A stretch of DNA of 53,144 nt from Desulfuromonadaceae bacterium (lineage in GTDB: Bacteria > Desulfobacterota > Desulfuromonadia > Geobacterales > Pseudopelobacteraceae): assembly GCA_028712665.1 (NCBI GenBank), contig JAQTRC010000011.1, forward strand, positions 1-53,144, given 5' to 3'. The notes beneath the pieces were generated by a model, which was not told the DNA's origin, made no database searches, and saw nothing but the letters and a program-made list of their open reading frames with translations. This document shows positions 15,604 to 24,716 of the stretch, piece by piece (position 1 is the stretch's first letter; every line of letters begins with the position of its first letter). Both the position numbers and the translations under genes were made by a program.

Positions 15604-17694
15604 CTATTTCAATCCGTACAACTGCCGGTAGGTCGCAGCGGAAGCATAAACTTTTTTTACATAATCGCGGGTTTCCTGATAGGGGATGCTCTCTATGAAT
15701 TCGTCTTTTTTAAGCCCGTTAAAGCTTTTTCTCCAGCGCTCTACCGCTGCCGCCCCGGCATTATAGGCCGCCGCCACATATACCACATCGCCGTCGTACT
15801 GCTTCATCAGGTCATGCAGATGTCGTGTGCCCAACCTGATGTTGTACTCAGGGACAGTGAGGCGTTGCGGGTTGAAGGTTCCTTTCACTCGTGCGGTCTG
15901 CTTTGCCGTGGCCGGCATCATCTGCATCAGGCCGATTGCTCCGGCATGCGATTTTATCGCCGGCGAAAAACCGCTCTCGGCACGTATCAGGGCATAAACA
16001 AGTCCTTCTGAAAGCGAGTTGGCAGCTGCATTCTGGGCCACAAGATCGCTATATGCCAACGGATAACCGGCCGTCCAAAGCGGCAGAGTGCTCTTTTCCC
16101 ATGCAATCGGACGATTTTGCATAAATAGCGAGATGGCCGACATATAGTCCCCCATCTCCAGGTATATTCTCGATAGAGCCGGGAAAAGCCCCTTCTTGTC
16201 GCCGTTTTTTTTGCGCGCCACCGTCATTTCGCTGCGTGCCTCTTCAAGCATCCCAAGTGACGCCAGAAGACGCGGCTTCTCAAAACCGGCTGTTACCGGC
16301 AGTTCCGTCAATGCATTCCGCTGTCCGAGTGATTCACGGGTATCTTTCACCCCTTTACGCTCACGATACCAGGACGCATAGAAACCGGCCGGGTATTCTT
16401 CGAGAAGCTTTCTATAATAATGTCCCGCGTCGGGATTTTCGGAGTTTTCCAGGGCTCTCCCGGACCAGTACAGAACCTTCTCCCGCTGGCTTTCATCCTT
16501 CAAAAGAGTTTTGAATAAGTTGACAGCCGCGTTATATTCGCCTGCAAGATAGCGGCACCACCCGGCTTCCCATATCGCTCTGGGCAGAAACTTTGACCCC
16601 GGATGGAGTGTGACAACCTGCTCCAAAAGAAGAGCCGAATCGGCATAAAGTCCCATTATACGGCGCAGGCCTGCAGCCTCCATCAGTGAATCGTCTGCAA
16701 ATTCCTGTTGTTTGCCCTCTGCCGCCAGCTCCATATAGAGGGTCAGGGCACGTTCATTCTGATTCTGGCGTTCAACGGACTTGGCCATCCAGAAACGTGC
16801 TTCGGAACTGACGCCCGGCAGAGGAGTCAGGGCGGCCCTGGCAAGAAATTTTTCAGCCAGCTTGTACTGCCGCAGCCGATAATGGGCCATTCCTTCCCTA
16901 AGCTCTACACGGCCGGCAACAGCAGGCGACTGGACATCGGCTGTAAGCATTCCCAGCGTTTTCAGAGATGCGCTGAACTCGTTCTGCGAGTAGAGGTATG
17001 ATGCCCGCTTCAACAATTCTTCAGGCGAATATGCGCCGTTCTTTAAACCGCTTTTTTCAAGCTCTTTAAGACGATCCTGAGACTTTTTTGCCTGGACGGA
17101 TGCCGGATTATTAATCCAGATATTTCGATAGGTCTGTACAGCTCCAGTTTTGTCACCAATCTCTTCACGGCAACGGGCCGTATGGAATAAAGAATCAACA
17201 GAATCTGCGCCGGCTGGGTATTTCTCGACAAAAGCCTGGAACGCGCTGAAAGCCCCCTTGAAGTCACCCGCCTGAAATAAAATATCCGCATACAACTTTT
17301 CAGAGCGGCGCAGCAACGAGGAAAGTGGATATAACCTGGCAAAAGATAGACCCCTGGCTGCCGCCTCCGGGTATTTTTTAAGCTTCAGCAGGGCCTCCAC
17401 CTGATACAATACTGCATAGTCAGCCAGGAGCGGCAGCTTCCGTTCTGCTTCCGCCAAAAAAATCAGCGAATCTTCGGGCTTTCCAAGGCGAAGCGCGGAA
17501 ACACCAAGTAAAAAAGAGCGTTGAGGGGATTCTTCTGATTTTCCTGCAAGAAGATATGCTTCCCCAAAATCTTTATCGCGGAACTGGGCGGCAGCCCTTG
17601 ACAACAGGGCATCGGCGCCTGCCGACAGGATGGAGAGGGAGAGATAAGACAATCCGGCAAGAATGATCAGAAGCGACTTGAAGTGATACGGCAT
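15604..17694 (-). CDS. Slt-type soluble lytic murein transglycosylase with TPR-like repeats
   Basis: 696 residues. Signal peptide, then about 500 residues of helical TPR-like repeats, then a C-terminal lytic transglycosylase domain with the catalytic Glu in IRAESGF, and the GLMQMMPATA and AYNAG motifs. It cleaves peptidoglycan glycan strands with formation of 1,6-anhydro ends in the periplasm. Start follows AAAGG (minus strand, just above 17700). Layout equals Escherichia coli Slt70 in general plan. It converges on the cytochrome operon and is followed upstream by DUF507 genes in the same direction. Confidence 0.9.
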   Translation of the reverse strand: MPYHFKSLLIILAGLSYLSLSILSAGADALLSRAAAQFRDKDFGEAYLLAGKSEESPQRSFLLGVSALRLGKPEDSLIFLAEAERKLPLLADYAVLYQVEALLKLKKYPEAAARGLSFARLYPLSSLLRRSEKLYADILFQAGDFKGAFSAFQAFVEKYPAGADSVDSLFHTARCREEIGDKTGAVQTYRNIWINNPASVQAKKSQDRLKELEKSGLKNGAYSPEELLKRASYLYSQNEFSASLKTLGMLTADVQSPAVAGRVELREGMAHYRLRQYKLAEKFLARAALTPLPGVSSEARFWMAKSVERQNQNERALTLYMELAAEGKQQEFADDSLMEAAGLRRIMGLYADSALLLEQVVTLHPGSKFLPRAIWEAGWCRYLAGEYNAAVNLFKTLLKDESQREKVLYWSGRALENSENPDAGHYYRKLLEEYPAGFYASWYRERKGVKDTRESLGQRNALTELPVTAGFEKPRLLASLGMLEEARSEMTVARKKNGDKKGLFPALSRIYLEMGDYMSAISLFMQNRPIAWEKSTLPLWTAGYPLAYSDLVAQNAAANSLSEGLVYALIRAESGFSPAIKSHAGAIGLMQMMPATAKQTARVKGTFNPQRLTVPEYNIRLGTRHLHDLMKQYDGDVVYVAAAYNAGAAAVERWRKSFNGLKKDEFIESIPYQETRDYVKKVYASAATYRQLYGLK

Positions 17695-17799
17695 TCAATT
17701 GCCTTTCGTGAAAAAAGGCCGTGAGCGCCTGCCCATGGCCAAGAGGATTAATTGAATCAACTACGACTTTATTAATATAGGTACTCAGAATTCCGTATA

Positions 17800-18060
17800 T
17801 CACAACTTCCTTCTGGCCATTTCGTCCTGGTAAAATTTCTGATACAGAGCCTCCCAGTCACGGCTGCCGGGCGCCTTGTTGCGCAGTTTTGCACGGACCG
17901 CTTCCTCAATCTCCTCCACCGCGCCAAAGAACGCCTCCAGAGATTGCTTTACGCAGCTCAAAGCCCTTCTCTCGTCGGTCACGTCTGCCAGATCATCCCG
18001 CCAGATCCGCTCGGTGATCTCATGGGCAATTGTTGATATACGGTCTTCCGATAACGACAT
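17800..18060 (-). CDS. DUF507 family protein (second copy)
   Basis: 86 residues, acidic and helical, ending in a WEALYQKFYQDEMARRKL segment characteristic of DUF507. Function unknown. It is 11 bases downstream of the other DUF507 gene, so the two are co-transcribed and may form a pair. No signal peptide; cytoplasmic. Confidence 0.8.
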   Translation of the reverse strand: MSLSEDRISTIAHEITERIWRDDLADVTDERRALSCVKQSLEAFFGAVEEIEEAVRAKLRNKAPGSRDWEALYQKFYQDEMARRKL

Positions 18061-18071
18061 ACTCAGCGCCT

Positions 18072-18359
18072 TTAAAGAACTATCTTCCGTTCTTTTGCCA
18101 GTTTCTCCTTGATCATCTTCAGCATTCTGCGCCGGTCAATATCTGCAGCGCCACGCCCCATACCTGCAATAGTCTCATCCAACAGCCGTTCGGCGTCTCT
18201 TTCCAGACTCTGTTCAGCGGCAAAATTGCGCGCAATAACGCTCGAGATAGCATCCACGACCACTCCTCGCTCACCGCGCAGTGTGATCAGACCATTTTTG
18301 GAGAGATCATTATACACTTTTCCAGCCAAGCGCTGAATCTGCTCCTGTCTAAGCTTCAT
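18072..18359 (-). CDS. DUF507 family protein (first copy)
   Basis: 95 residues, starting MKLRQEQIQRLA and ending MLKMIKEKLAKERKIVL, typical of DUF507, which is common in Geobacter and relatives and has no proven role. It pairs with the similar-length gene at 17800-18060. No membrane segment. Confidence 0.85.
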   Translation of the reverse strand: MKLRQEQIQRLAGKVYNDLSKNGLITLRGERGVVVDAISSVIARNFAAEQSLERDAERLLDETIAGMGRGAADIDRRRMLKMIKEKLAKERKIVL

Positions 18360-18418
18360 GAAAACCTCATATGAAAATGACCCCGCCTTTCAGCAGGCCC
18401 GATCCCGTTTAGCAGAAA

Positions 18419-18727
18419 TTATTTCAAGGTTTTCAGATATCCAATCAGCGCATCCAAATCGGCCTTGGGCAGAGTATTAAATGAAGGCATAGGGGTGGAC
18501 GGATTCCGTTTTTTAGGGTTTTCCAACTGCATCCTGATGTTCTTTTCCTTCATACTGGAAGCTATTTTAGTTAATTCCGGACCTATTTTGCCACCTTTGC
18601 CGTTTACAACATGGCACATGGCACACTTCTGCTTGAATATCTGCTCACCCTTGACTTCCGCCTGTGCGACAACCGTCATCATTGCCACGAATATAAAAGC
18701 CACAGCGCCCACAATCGTTCTTTTCAT
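18419..18727 (-). CDS. Monoheme class I cytochrome c
   Basis: 102 residues from the ATG at 18727; an ATG at 18742 in frame overlaps the ribosome site (GAGGAGAT) and is rejected. Signal peptide to about residue 23 (AQA/E), heme motif CAMCH, and a distal Met in TPMPSFN. The compact C-terminal helix (LDALIGYLKTLK) completes a class I fold. A soluble periplasmic electron carrier. Stands alone on its strand upstream of the DUF507 pair. Confidence 0.9.
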   Translation of the reverse strand: MKRTIVGAVAFIFVAMMTVVAQAEVKGEQIFKQKCAMCHVVNGKGGKIGPELTKIASSMKEKNIRMQLENPKKRNPSTPMPSFNTLPKADLDALIGYLKTLK

Positions 18728-19069
18728 CTGATATCTCCTCATATGGGATATATAATATTCCGTTACTCTACCCTATACGTCCAAAATTGCAATCCTGAAT
18801 CTAGTTAAGAGAAAAAATGTGTATCCAAATACGTTTTTATGTTATTAGAGAACTACAAAATAAACAGCCCTGCAGGGGGCTGCGGGGCATCACATCAGCA
18901 TTTGTTTTCTCTCATAGACTCAGGTTGCCGGGGATTACATCAGGAGAGATTAAATCACTGTTTTATTGGCTAATATCAGTATGTTATTATAGCAATAATC
19001 TATAAGAGACAATAACGATATTTTCCGTTATCGCTCCCAAAAGGGGCATGACCAGATTAGGACGGAGCC
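18728..19069. other. Intergenic region between divergent genes
   Basis: 342 bases between the cytochrome c gene (-) and the chemoreceptor gene (+). Visible structure: a hairpin CAGCCC...GGGCTG at about 18866-18883 and a small dyad around 19009-19028 (ATAACG/CGTTAT). A possible promoter for the chemoreceptor gene (TTGGCT about 18968, TATAG about 18990) is weak. No small gene or known riboswitch motif was seen. Confidence 0.5.
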
Positions 19070-20248
19070 ATGGACTTTCTGTTTAAACTCTACAGGAAAT
19101 TGACAATTCGTACTCGGATTTATCTTCTCAGTGCCTGCTACAGTCTCTGCATCATCATTGCCGTCGTCGCGGGGCGTACGTTCTCGACCCCTTTAGCGGT
19201 TGCCTCTACCACCGTTTTCGTCCTTCTAGGCATGTTTTTCAGCGGGCTGGTTTTTTGGACCCTAAACGATGCCCTCAAACGCATCATCGGTTATCTGGGC
19301 AAAATGACAGCTGGAGACCTGACCCAGACGATTGCGGCCAGAAACAATAACGAAATCAGCGCCATAATTCGCTCAATCGACAGTCTTCAGACAACCATGC
19401 GAGACGTTATTTCACAGATATCGAGGACATCTGAAGAAGTGGCCATGGCGTCCAGGCAGCTACACGCCAACGCAAATCAGATCGCCGCCGGGACAGAGGA
19501 TATAGCCGGCCAGACCAATACGGTCGCTGTTGCCAGCGAACAGATGGCCTCCACCTCCGGCAGCATTGCCCATAATTGTCTGAGCGCTGCTGAAAACTCG
19601 AATCGTGCCAGTGACGCCGCACGTTCCGGGGCCGAAGTGGTCCGGCAGACCACGGACGGAATGGAGCGCATCGCCAACCGTGTGAAGAATGCAGCAAATA
19701 CTGTTGAGGAATTGGGCTCGCGGTCTGACCAGATTGGTCAGATCATCGGCACTATTGAGGATATCGCCGACCAGACCAATCTGTTGGCCCTTAACGCCGC
19801 CATTGAGGCCGCCAGGGCCGGCGAACAGGGACGTGGTTTTGCAGTGGTAGCCGACGAGGTTCGCGCATTGGCCGAGCGTACTACACGTGCCACACGCGAG
19901 ATCGGCGAAATGATCAAGGCCATTCAGAGAGACACCAAGGGCGCTGTGGCTGCAATGGAAGAGGGTGTGGCCGAAGTCGAGAAGGGGACAGAATCCTCAT
20001 TGAAATCCGGCGAAGCTTTGGAGTTGATCTTGGCCCAGATCAATGATGTCACCATGCAGGTCAACCAGATCGCTACAGCCGCCGAAGAACAGACGGCCAC
20101 TACCAATGAGATTACCTCCAACATCCAACGGATCACTAACGTAGTTAAGCAGACTGCACAAGGGACCACTGAAACAAGTTCGGCCGCGGCGACGCTTTCG
20201 GCGCAGTCAGAGGCGCTCCAGCGTCTGGTTGGCCGGTTTAAACTGTAA
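19070..20248 (+). CDS. Methyl-accepting chemotaxis protein lacking a periplasmic sensor
   Basis: 392 residues. Two membrane helices (about residues 17-36 and 45-67) are separated by only a few residues, so there is no periplasmic ligand domain. A HAMP domain (about 70-120) and a long signalling coiled coil follow, with the conserved tip [18 protein letters not shown] and [15 protein letters not shown]. No CheR/CheB docking pentapeptide at the C-terminus (ends VGRFKL). Such receptors may sense membrane or internal state through HAMP. Ribosome site GGACGGAG (19059-19066). Confidence 0.93.
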   Translation: MDFLFKLYRKLTIRTRIYLLSACYSLCIIIAVVAGRTFSTPLAVASTTVFVLLGMFFSGLVFWTLNDALKRIIGYLGKMTAGDLTQTIAARNNNEISAIIRSIDSLQTTMRDVISQISRTSEEVAMASRQLHANANQIAAGTEDIAGQTNTVAVASEQMASTSGSIAHNCLSAAENSNRASDAARSGAEVVRQTTDGMERIANRVKNAANTVEELGSRSDQIGQIIGTIEDIADQTNLLALNAAIEAARAGEQGRGFAVVADEVRALAERTTRATREIGEMIKAIQRDTKGAVAAMEEGVAEVEKGTESSLKSGEALELILAQINDVTMQVNQIATAAEEQTATTNEITSNIQRITNVVKQTAQGTTETSSAAATLSAQSEALQRLVGRFKL

Positions 20249-20447
20249 TCCGTCACTTGTGACAACGACGCGGCTGTTTTTTATAATTTGAGAAGGGGGC
20301 CGGATTCATCCAGCCCTTTCTTTTTTCGCCACCGGTTATCCTTAACAGATTTGCCAGAGCATAAACATTTAGCTGGACAGTTATGCAGCATTTGTAAAAT
20401 CAATCTATTTATACGGCAAGTTGTTAAAATTGCGATATTGAACTTAA

Positions 20448-21596
20448 ATGATGTTTACACGATTATATCTCCATATTCCATTCTGTCTGCGTAAATGCGG
20501 GTACTGCGCCTTTAACTCTCAGGAAATGCTGGTTAATGATCTAAATAGCTACGTTCCGCTTCTGCTGGAGGAGATGCGGCTGTTGGCGGCAGACGCTAAT
20601 CCGCGGCAACAGCTCGATTCAATCTATTTCGGCGGCGGCACTCCTTCACTTCTGGACGCGGAACAGGTGAACAGCCTGATAGTTAAGGCAACAGAACATT
20701 TCGGCCTGGACCCCTGCAGCGAGATCACGCTGGAGGCAAATCCGGGAACAATAAACCAGAGAACTCTGACAGCCTTCCGTACCGCTGGCATCAACCGCCT
20801 CTCACTGGGAATTCAATCTTTCGACGACAACTTTCTGGAGTGCCTTGGGCGCGTCCACAACGCAGATCAAGCCCGCAAGGCCATCTTGGAGGCTAGAAAT
20901 GCCGGTTTCGAAAACATCGGCATCGATCTTATGAACTCCCTCCCCTCACAAAACCTCGCACAATGGCAAACTGATCTGAAACAGGGCATCGAGCTTTCAC
21001 CAGAGCATTTTTCGATCTACGGCCTGACGATTGAGGAAGGAACCCCTTTCTCTCATCGCTACCCTTATGGAAGCACTGAAATGCCGGATGAAGACCTGTC
21101 GGCCGACATGTTCGAGATGGCTGATGATCTTCTGACTGCGGCGGGCTACGAACATTACGAGATTGCCAACTATGCACGCCCCGGACACCGTTCACGCCAC
21201 AACAGCGGTTACTGGCAGAGGGATGGCTGCCTGGGACTTGGCGTAGGAGCACATTCCTTCTTTAAAGATGAGAATGGAGTACGTTTGAGTAATGTGAGCA
21301 CTCTTAAGGAGTACAAAGAGGCGCTCAATGCCGGTCGTCTGCCCCATCTTGACAACCAACGCCTCTCAAGGGATGAGGCTATGCAGGAATATATGTTCCT
21401 TGGTCTACGACTGGCTGACGGTGTTTCAATGGATAAATTTGAACTGGAGTTCGGTTGCTCCTGTCTTGGCGTGTACGGCAAGGTTATAGATGAACTCGTC
21501 TTGCTCGGCCTGCTGTTGTGCGACAAAACTAATCTTCGCCTGACCCGCCGCGGAATGCTGCTCTCCAATCAGGTTTTCGCAAGTTTCCTACCTTGA
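20448..21596 (+). CDS. hemW: HemW-like radical SAM heme chaperone
   Basis: 382 residues. Radical SAM cluster motif CLRKCGYCAF: three Cys in C-x3-C-x2-C with Phe two places after the last Cys, the pattern of HemW; true coproporphyrinogen dehydrogenase HemN has an extra Cys there. GGGTPS and the length (about 380) also fit HemW, which inserts heme into target proteins. A Geobacter with many cytochromes and other heme enzymes would use it, although c-type hemes are attached by a separate system. The start at 20448 is followed by a second ATG at 20451; no clear ribosome site, so the exact start is uncertain. Confidence 0.85.
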   Translation: MMFTRLYLHIPFCLRKCGYCAFNSQEMLVNDLNSYVPLLLEEMRLLAADANPRQQLDSIYFGGGTPSLLDAEQVNSLIVKATEHFGLDPCSEITLEANPGTINQRTLTAFRTAGINRLSLGIQSFDDNFLECLGRVHNADQARKAILEARNAGFENIGIDLMNSLPSQNLAQWQTDLKQGIELSPEHFSIYGLTIEEGTPFSHRYPYGSTEMPDEDLSADMFEMADDLLTAAGYEHYEIANYARPGHRSRHNSGYWQRDGCLGLGVGAHSFFKDENGVRLSNVSTLKEYKEALNAGRLPHLDNQRLSRDEAMQEYMFLGLRLADGVSMDKFELEFGCSCLGVYGKVIDELVLLGLLLCDKTNLRLTRRGMLLSNQVFASFLP

Positions 21597-21680
21597 TTCC
21601 AAATGTTTTCCTCTTGCCTCGCGGAGCAAAGCATCTATAATGCCGCTCCATACAAATTCAGTTGAAGGATTCATAAAAAC

Positions 21681-22064
21681 ATGAAAACAGCTATTCTGAT
21701 AATGGCCCACGGCAGCCGGATTGCCGAGGCCAATGATGTTGCCCTCGAAGTTGCGGCAATTGTAAAAGAGATGACCGGCTTCGTGATCGTCGAGGTTGCT
21801 TTCCGTGAACTTCACAAACCTAACATCCAGCAGGGCATCGACGTCTGCGTCGCCCAGGGAGCGGAGCGCATCCTGTTGATGCCCTACTTCCTCTTCATGG
21901 GGGCTCATGTCCAGCATGATCTTCCAGAAGAGATCGAAACGGCACAACAGAGGCATCCCGGCTTGATCATGCAGATGGGTTCACACCTGGGTGTACACCG
22001 CAAGCTGGCCGAGGTGGAAACCGAACGCATCGGTGAGGCGCTGGAAAGATTGGGATGGCACTGA
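21681..22064 (+). CDS. cbiX: Sirohydrochlorin cobaltochelatase, short form
   Basis: 127 residues, the size of the small homodimeric CbiX(S) rather than the two-domain form. MAHGSR with the metal-binding His near residue 10 and PYFLFMGAHVQHD with the second His are both kept. It inserts cobalt into sirohydrochlorin, the first committed step of anaerobic cobalamin synthesis. AAGGA lies 9-13 bases before the ATG. Its stop overlaps the following cbiC gene. Confidence 0.88.
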   Translation: MKTAILIMAHGSRIAEANDVALEVAAIVKEMTGFVIVEVAFRELHKPNIQQGIDVCVAQGAERILLMPYFLFMGAHVQHDLPEEIETAQQRHPGLIMQMGSHLGVHRKLAEVETERIGEALERLGWH

Positions 22065-22699
22065 TGGATTCACTGACCATGAAACCAGAGGAGATAGAGA
22101 CCGAATCATTCCGCATCATAGATGCCGAGGTCGGCGGGCATGAATGGCCCGGAGCAGAATGGCAGGTGGTGCGTCGCGTTATCCACACCAGCGCAGACTA
22201 CGAGTATGCCGGTTCGATGTTGTTTTCCGACGGAGTGGTCGAAAAGGCGATTGAGGCGCTGAAGAGCGGTGCCGGCATCGTCACCGACACTAAAATGGCA
22301 CTCTCGGGCATCAGCAAACCGCGCCTGATTCCCTTCGGCTGCAGGTTGACCTGTCATGTGGCCGATCCCGACGTGGCCGAACTGGCTTCCAGAGAGGGGA
22401 TCACCCGCTCAATCGCTGCAATGAGAAAGGCTGCCTCAGATCCGGTCAACCGTATCTTCGTAATCGGCAACGCCCCGACCGCTCTGTTCGAACTGCTGCG
22501 TCTCATTCAATCCGGACAGGTTGAGCCGGCCCTGATAATCGGCTTGCCGGTCGGCTTTGTCGGAGCAGAGGAGAGCAAAAACTCTCTGGCCACCTCTGGA
22601 CATGGCATCCCGTTCATAACCAACATCGGCCGCAAGGGTGGCTCAAATGTAGCTGCCGCCGTGGTTAATGCACTCGCAATTTTGGCAGGAAGGCGCTGA
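22055..22699 (+). CDS. cbiC: Cobalt-precorrin-8 methylmutase
   Basis: 214 residues from ATG 22055; an ATG at 22064 (one-base overlap with the cbiX stop) is an equally good start and drops three residues. RVIHTSADYEY carries the catalytic His of CbiC/CobH, and GNAPTALFEL and GLPVGFVGAEESK are family signatures. It moves a methyl from C11 to C12 of the corrin ring, giving cobyrinate. Follows cbiX directly; the next gene begins 9 bases after its stop. Confidence 0.92.
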   Translation: MALMDSLTMKPEEIETESFRIIDAEVGGHEWPGAEWQVVRRVIHTSADYEYAGSMLFSDGVVEKAIEALKSGAGIVTDTKMALSGISKPRLIPFGCRLTCHVADPDVAELASREGITRSIAAMRKAASDPVNRIFVIGNAPTALFELLRLIQSGQVEPALIIGLPVGFVGAEESKNSLATSGHGIPFITNIGRKGGSNVAAAVVNALAILAGRR

Positions 22700-22708
22700 T
22701 AATTCATT

Positions 22709-23617
22709 ATGTCCAATATCATCCTTCTGGCGGTCTGTCTTATGGCAGGCACCGGACTCAGAAAAACCGGGCGCTTCCCAAACAACACACCTGCTGCGCT
22801 GAACGGCTTCATCATCCACATCTCACTGCCGGCCCTGACAATCCTGCATATCCACAGCCTGAACATTGATAGTTCACTGCTTCTAACGGCCGGCATGGCC
22901 TGGCTGCTGTTCGGCTCTGCCTGGTTGATCTTCGGGGCTGCCGGAAAAATATTCAAACTCGACCGGGAGACAATCGGCGCACTGGTACTGGTGGCCGGAC
23001 TGGGCAATACATCCTTCGTCGGTCTGCCGATGATTGAAGCCTATTACGGCAAGGAACAACTGGGCATCGGCATTATCGCCGATCAACTGGGCTCTTTCAT
23101 GGTGCTCTCAACAGTTGGCATTTTGGCTGCTACGCTCTATTCGTCCGGCAATGTAACCCCACGCCGGATGGCCCGCAAGATACTTATGTTCCCGCCATTT
23201 CAGGCATTGATTCTAGCTTTTATACTGAGACCTTTCTCCTTTCCCGAGTGGACAGTACCGCTCCTGGAGAAACTTGGCAGCACTCTGACGCCGCTGGCGC
23301 TCGTCTCGGTAGGATTTCAACTCCAGTTCGGCGGTCTGAGGCAGGTACTGAAGCCGCTCTCAGCCGGGCTGGTTTATAAACTCCTCCTCGGTCCGGCCAT
23401 TATATTCGTCTTGTACAGTCTGTTACTGGGAGCCTCCGGGACCGTGATTCAGGTAACAATCTTCGAGGCTGCGATGGCGCCGATGATCACTGCCGGTATC
23501 ATCGCCATAGACCATGAATTGAGGCCACAACTGGTCGGTATGCTGGTAGGAATCGGGATTCCGCTTTCCTTTGTAACACTCCATATATGGCACATGTTTC
23601 TGACGAGGATGGTATGA
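22709..23617 (+). CDS. AEC (auxin efflux carrier) family permease
   Basis: 302 residues with eight to ten hydrophobic helices and two similar halves, as in AEC permeases (malonate, auxin and other organic anion carriers). It is wedged between cbiC (9-base gap) and cbiD (4-base overlap), so it is translated with cobalamin enzymes. AEC proteins are not part of the standard cobalamin pathway; it might move a pathway precursor, an organic acid or dimethylbenzimidazole-type ligand, or simply be carried along. Substrate is unknown. Confidence 0.82.
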   Translation: MSNIILLAVCLMAGTGLRKTGRFPNNTPAALNGFIIHISLPALTILHIHSLNIDSSLLLTAGMAWLLFGSAWLIFGAAGKIFKLDRETIGALVLVAGLGNTSFVGLPMIEAYYGKEQLGIGIIADQLGSFMVLSTVGILAATLYSSGNVTPRRMARKILMFPPFQALILAFILRPFSFPEWTVPLLEKLGSTLTPLALVSVGFQLQFGGLRQVLKPLSAGLVYKLLLGPAIIFVLYSLLLGASGTVIQVTIFEAAMAPMITAGIIAIDHELRPQLVGMLVGIGIPLSFVTLHIWHMFLTRMV

Positions 23618-24708
23618 AAAAGCCGCTGCGTTCCGGATACACGACCGGAGCCTGTGCCGCCGCTGCCGCCAAAGGTGCGGCCCAGATGCTGGCCAATCAG
23701 GCAGTTGTCAGCGAGGTAGCTATCAAGCTGCCCGCAGGTGTCGAAGCAACCTTTCAGATGCATGGCCAGTCGTTTTCGGCGCAAAAGGCTAGCTGTTTCG
23801 TGGTTAAGGATGCCGGTGACGACCCGGATGTGACCAACGGTGCAGAGGTGTGGGCAACGGTGTCTGTTACTCCTCCTCCCTTGACGGGAGGGGATATTGT
23901 TATATCCGGCGGGACCGGTATAGGCAGGGTAACCAAACCGGGACTGGCGGTACCCCCCGGCGAATGGGCCATAAATCCCGTTCCGCGTCGGATGATCGAG
24001 GAATCTGTCGGCGATCTGCTGGCAACCTTCAACCTTCAACCATCAACCTTCAACATTGTCATCTCTATTCCCGACGGCGAAGAACGGGCCAAAAAAACAC
24101 TCAACCAGCGCCTGGGGATAATTGGAGGGCTTTCGATCCTTGGCACCACCGGCATCGTCCGTCCGATATCGGTCAAAGCCTGGACAGACACTATCGATTC
24201 GGCCCTGGATGTGGCCAGGGCCTGCGACTGTGAAACGGTGGTGCTCTCGACCGGGAGAACGAGCGAGATGGCGGCGCAAGAGTTTTTCACCCTTCGCCCT
24301 TTACCCTTCACCCTTCCCGAAGAAGCCTTCATCATGATGGGTGACCATGTGGCCTATGCCCTGCGGGCATGCGCTCTACGCGGCTTCGAGCAACCGATAA
24401 TCGCCTGCCAGTTTGCCAAGCTGCTCAAGATCGCCTGCGGATATCAGAATACCCATGCCGCCGCTTCGGAACTGGATCTGGCAATATTCAGGGGATGGGC
24501 CGAGGAAGCGGGCCTTCCTTCCGGCATCATATCCATTATCGCCAACGCCAACACCGCCCGTGAAATTGCTATCGCCAGTGGCTTTGATACGAAACTTATG
24601 GAACTTGTCGCCGACCGCACCAAACAAGCCGCCACACTGCATGCGCCCGGCATCGCGGCACAGCCTCTGCTATGTGGCTACGACGGCACTATCGCCATGT
24701 CACTATAA
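23614..24708 (+). CDS. cbiD: Cobalt-precorrin-5B C1-methyltransferase
   Basis: 364 residues from ATG 23614 (ATGA overlap with the permease; GAGGATGG upstream); ATG 23587 in the same frame lies within the permease and has no ribosome site. SGYTTGACAAAAAKGA is the CbiD signature, and GGTGIGRVTKPGL and ILGTTGIVRP follow. It methylates C1 in the anaerobic pathway. Two degenerate 7-bp repeat arrays lie inside the gene (24023-24057 and 24286-24313), producing ATFNLQPSTFN and FFTLRPLPFTLP, segments not expected in other CbiD proteins. Frame is kept, so the enzyme is likely active. Confidence 0.92.
   Translation: MKKPLRSGYTTGACAAAAAKGAAQMLANQAVVSEVAIKLPAGVEATFQMHGQSFSAQKASCFVVKDAGDDPDVTNGAEVWATVSVTPPPLTGGDIVISGGTGIGRVTKPGLAVPPGEWAINPVPRRMIEESVGDLLATFNLQPSTFNIVISIPDGEERAKKTLNQRLGIIGGLSILGTTGIVRPISVKAWTDTIDSALDVARACDCETVVLSTGRTSEMAAQEFFTLRPLPFTLPEEAFIMMGDHVAYALRACALRGFEQPIIACQFAKLLKIACGYQNTHAAASELDLAIFRGWAEEAGLPSGIISIIANANTAREIAIASGFDTKLMELVADRTKQAATLHAPGIAAQPLLCGYDGTIAMSL
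24023..24057 (+). repeat. Heptamer repeat array A (in cbiD)
   Basis: Five tandem copies of a 7-bp unit, CAACCTT, CAACCTT, CAACCAT, CAACCTT, CAACATT, inside the coding frame of cbiD. Confidence 0.85.
24286..24313 (+). repeat. Heptamer repeat array B (in cbiD)
   Basis: Four tandem 7-bp units, TTCACCC, TTCGCCC, TTTACCC, TTCACCC, followed by a decayed fifth, again within cbiD. Confidence 0.82.
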
Positions 24709-24716
24709 AAGTTGCT

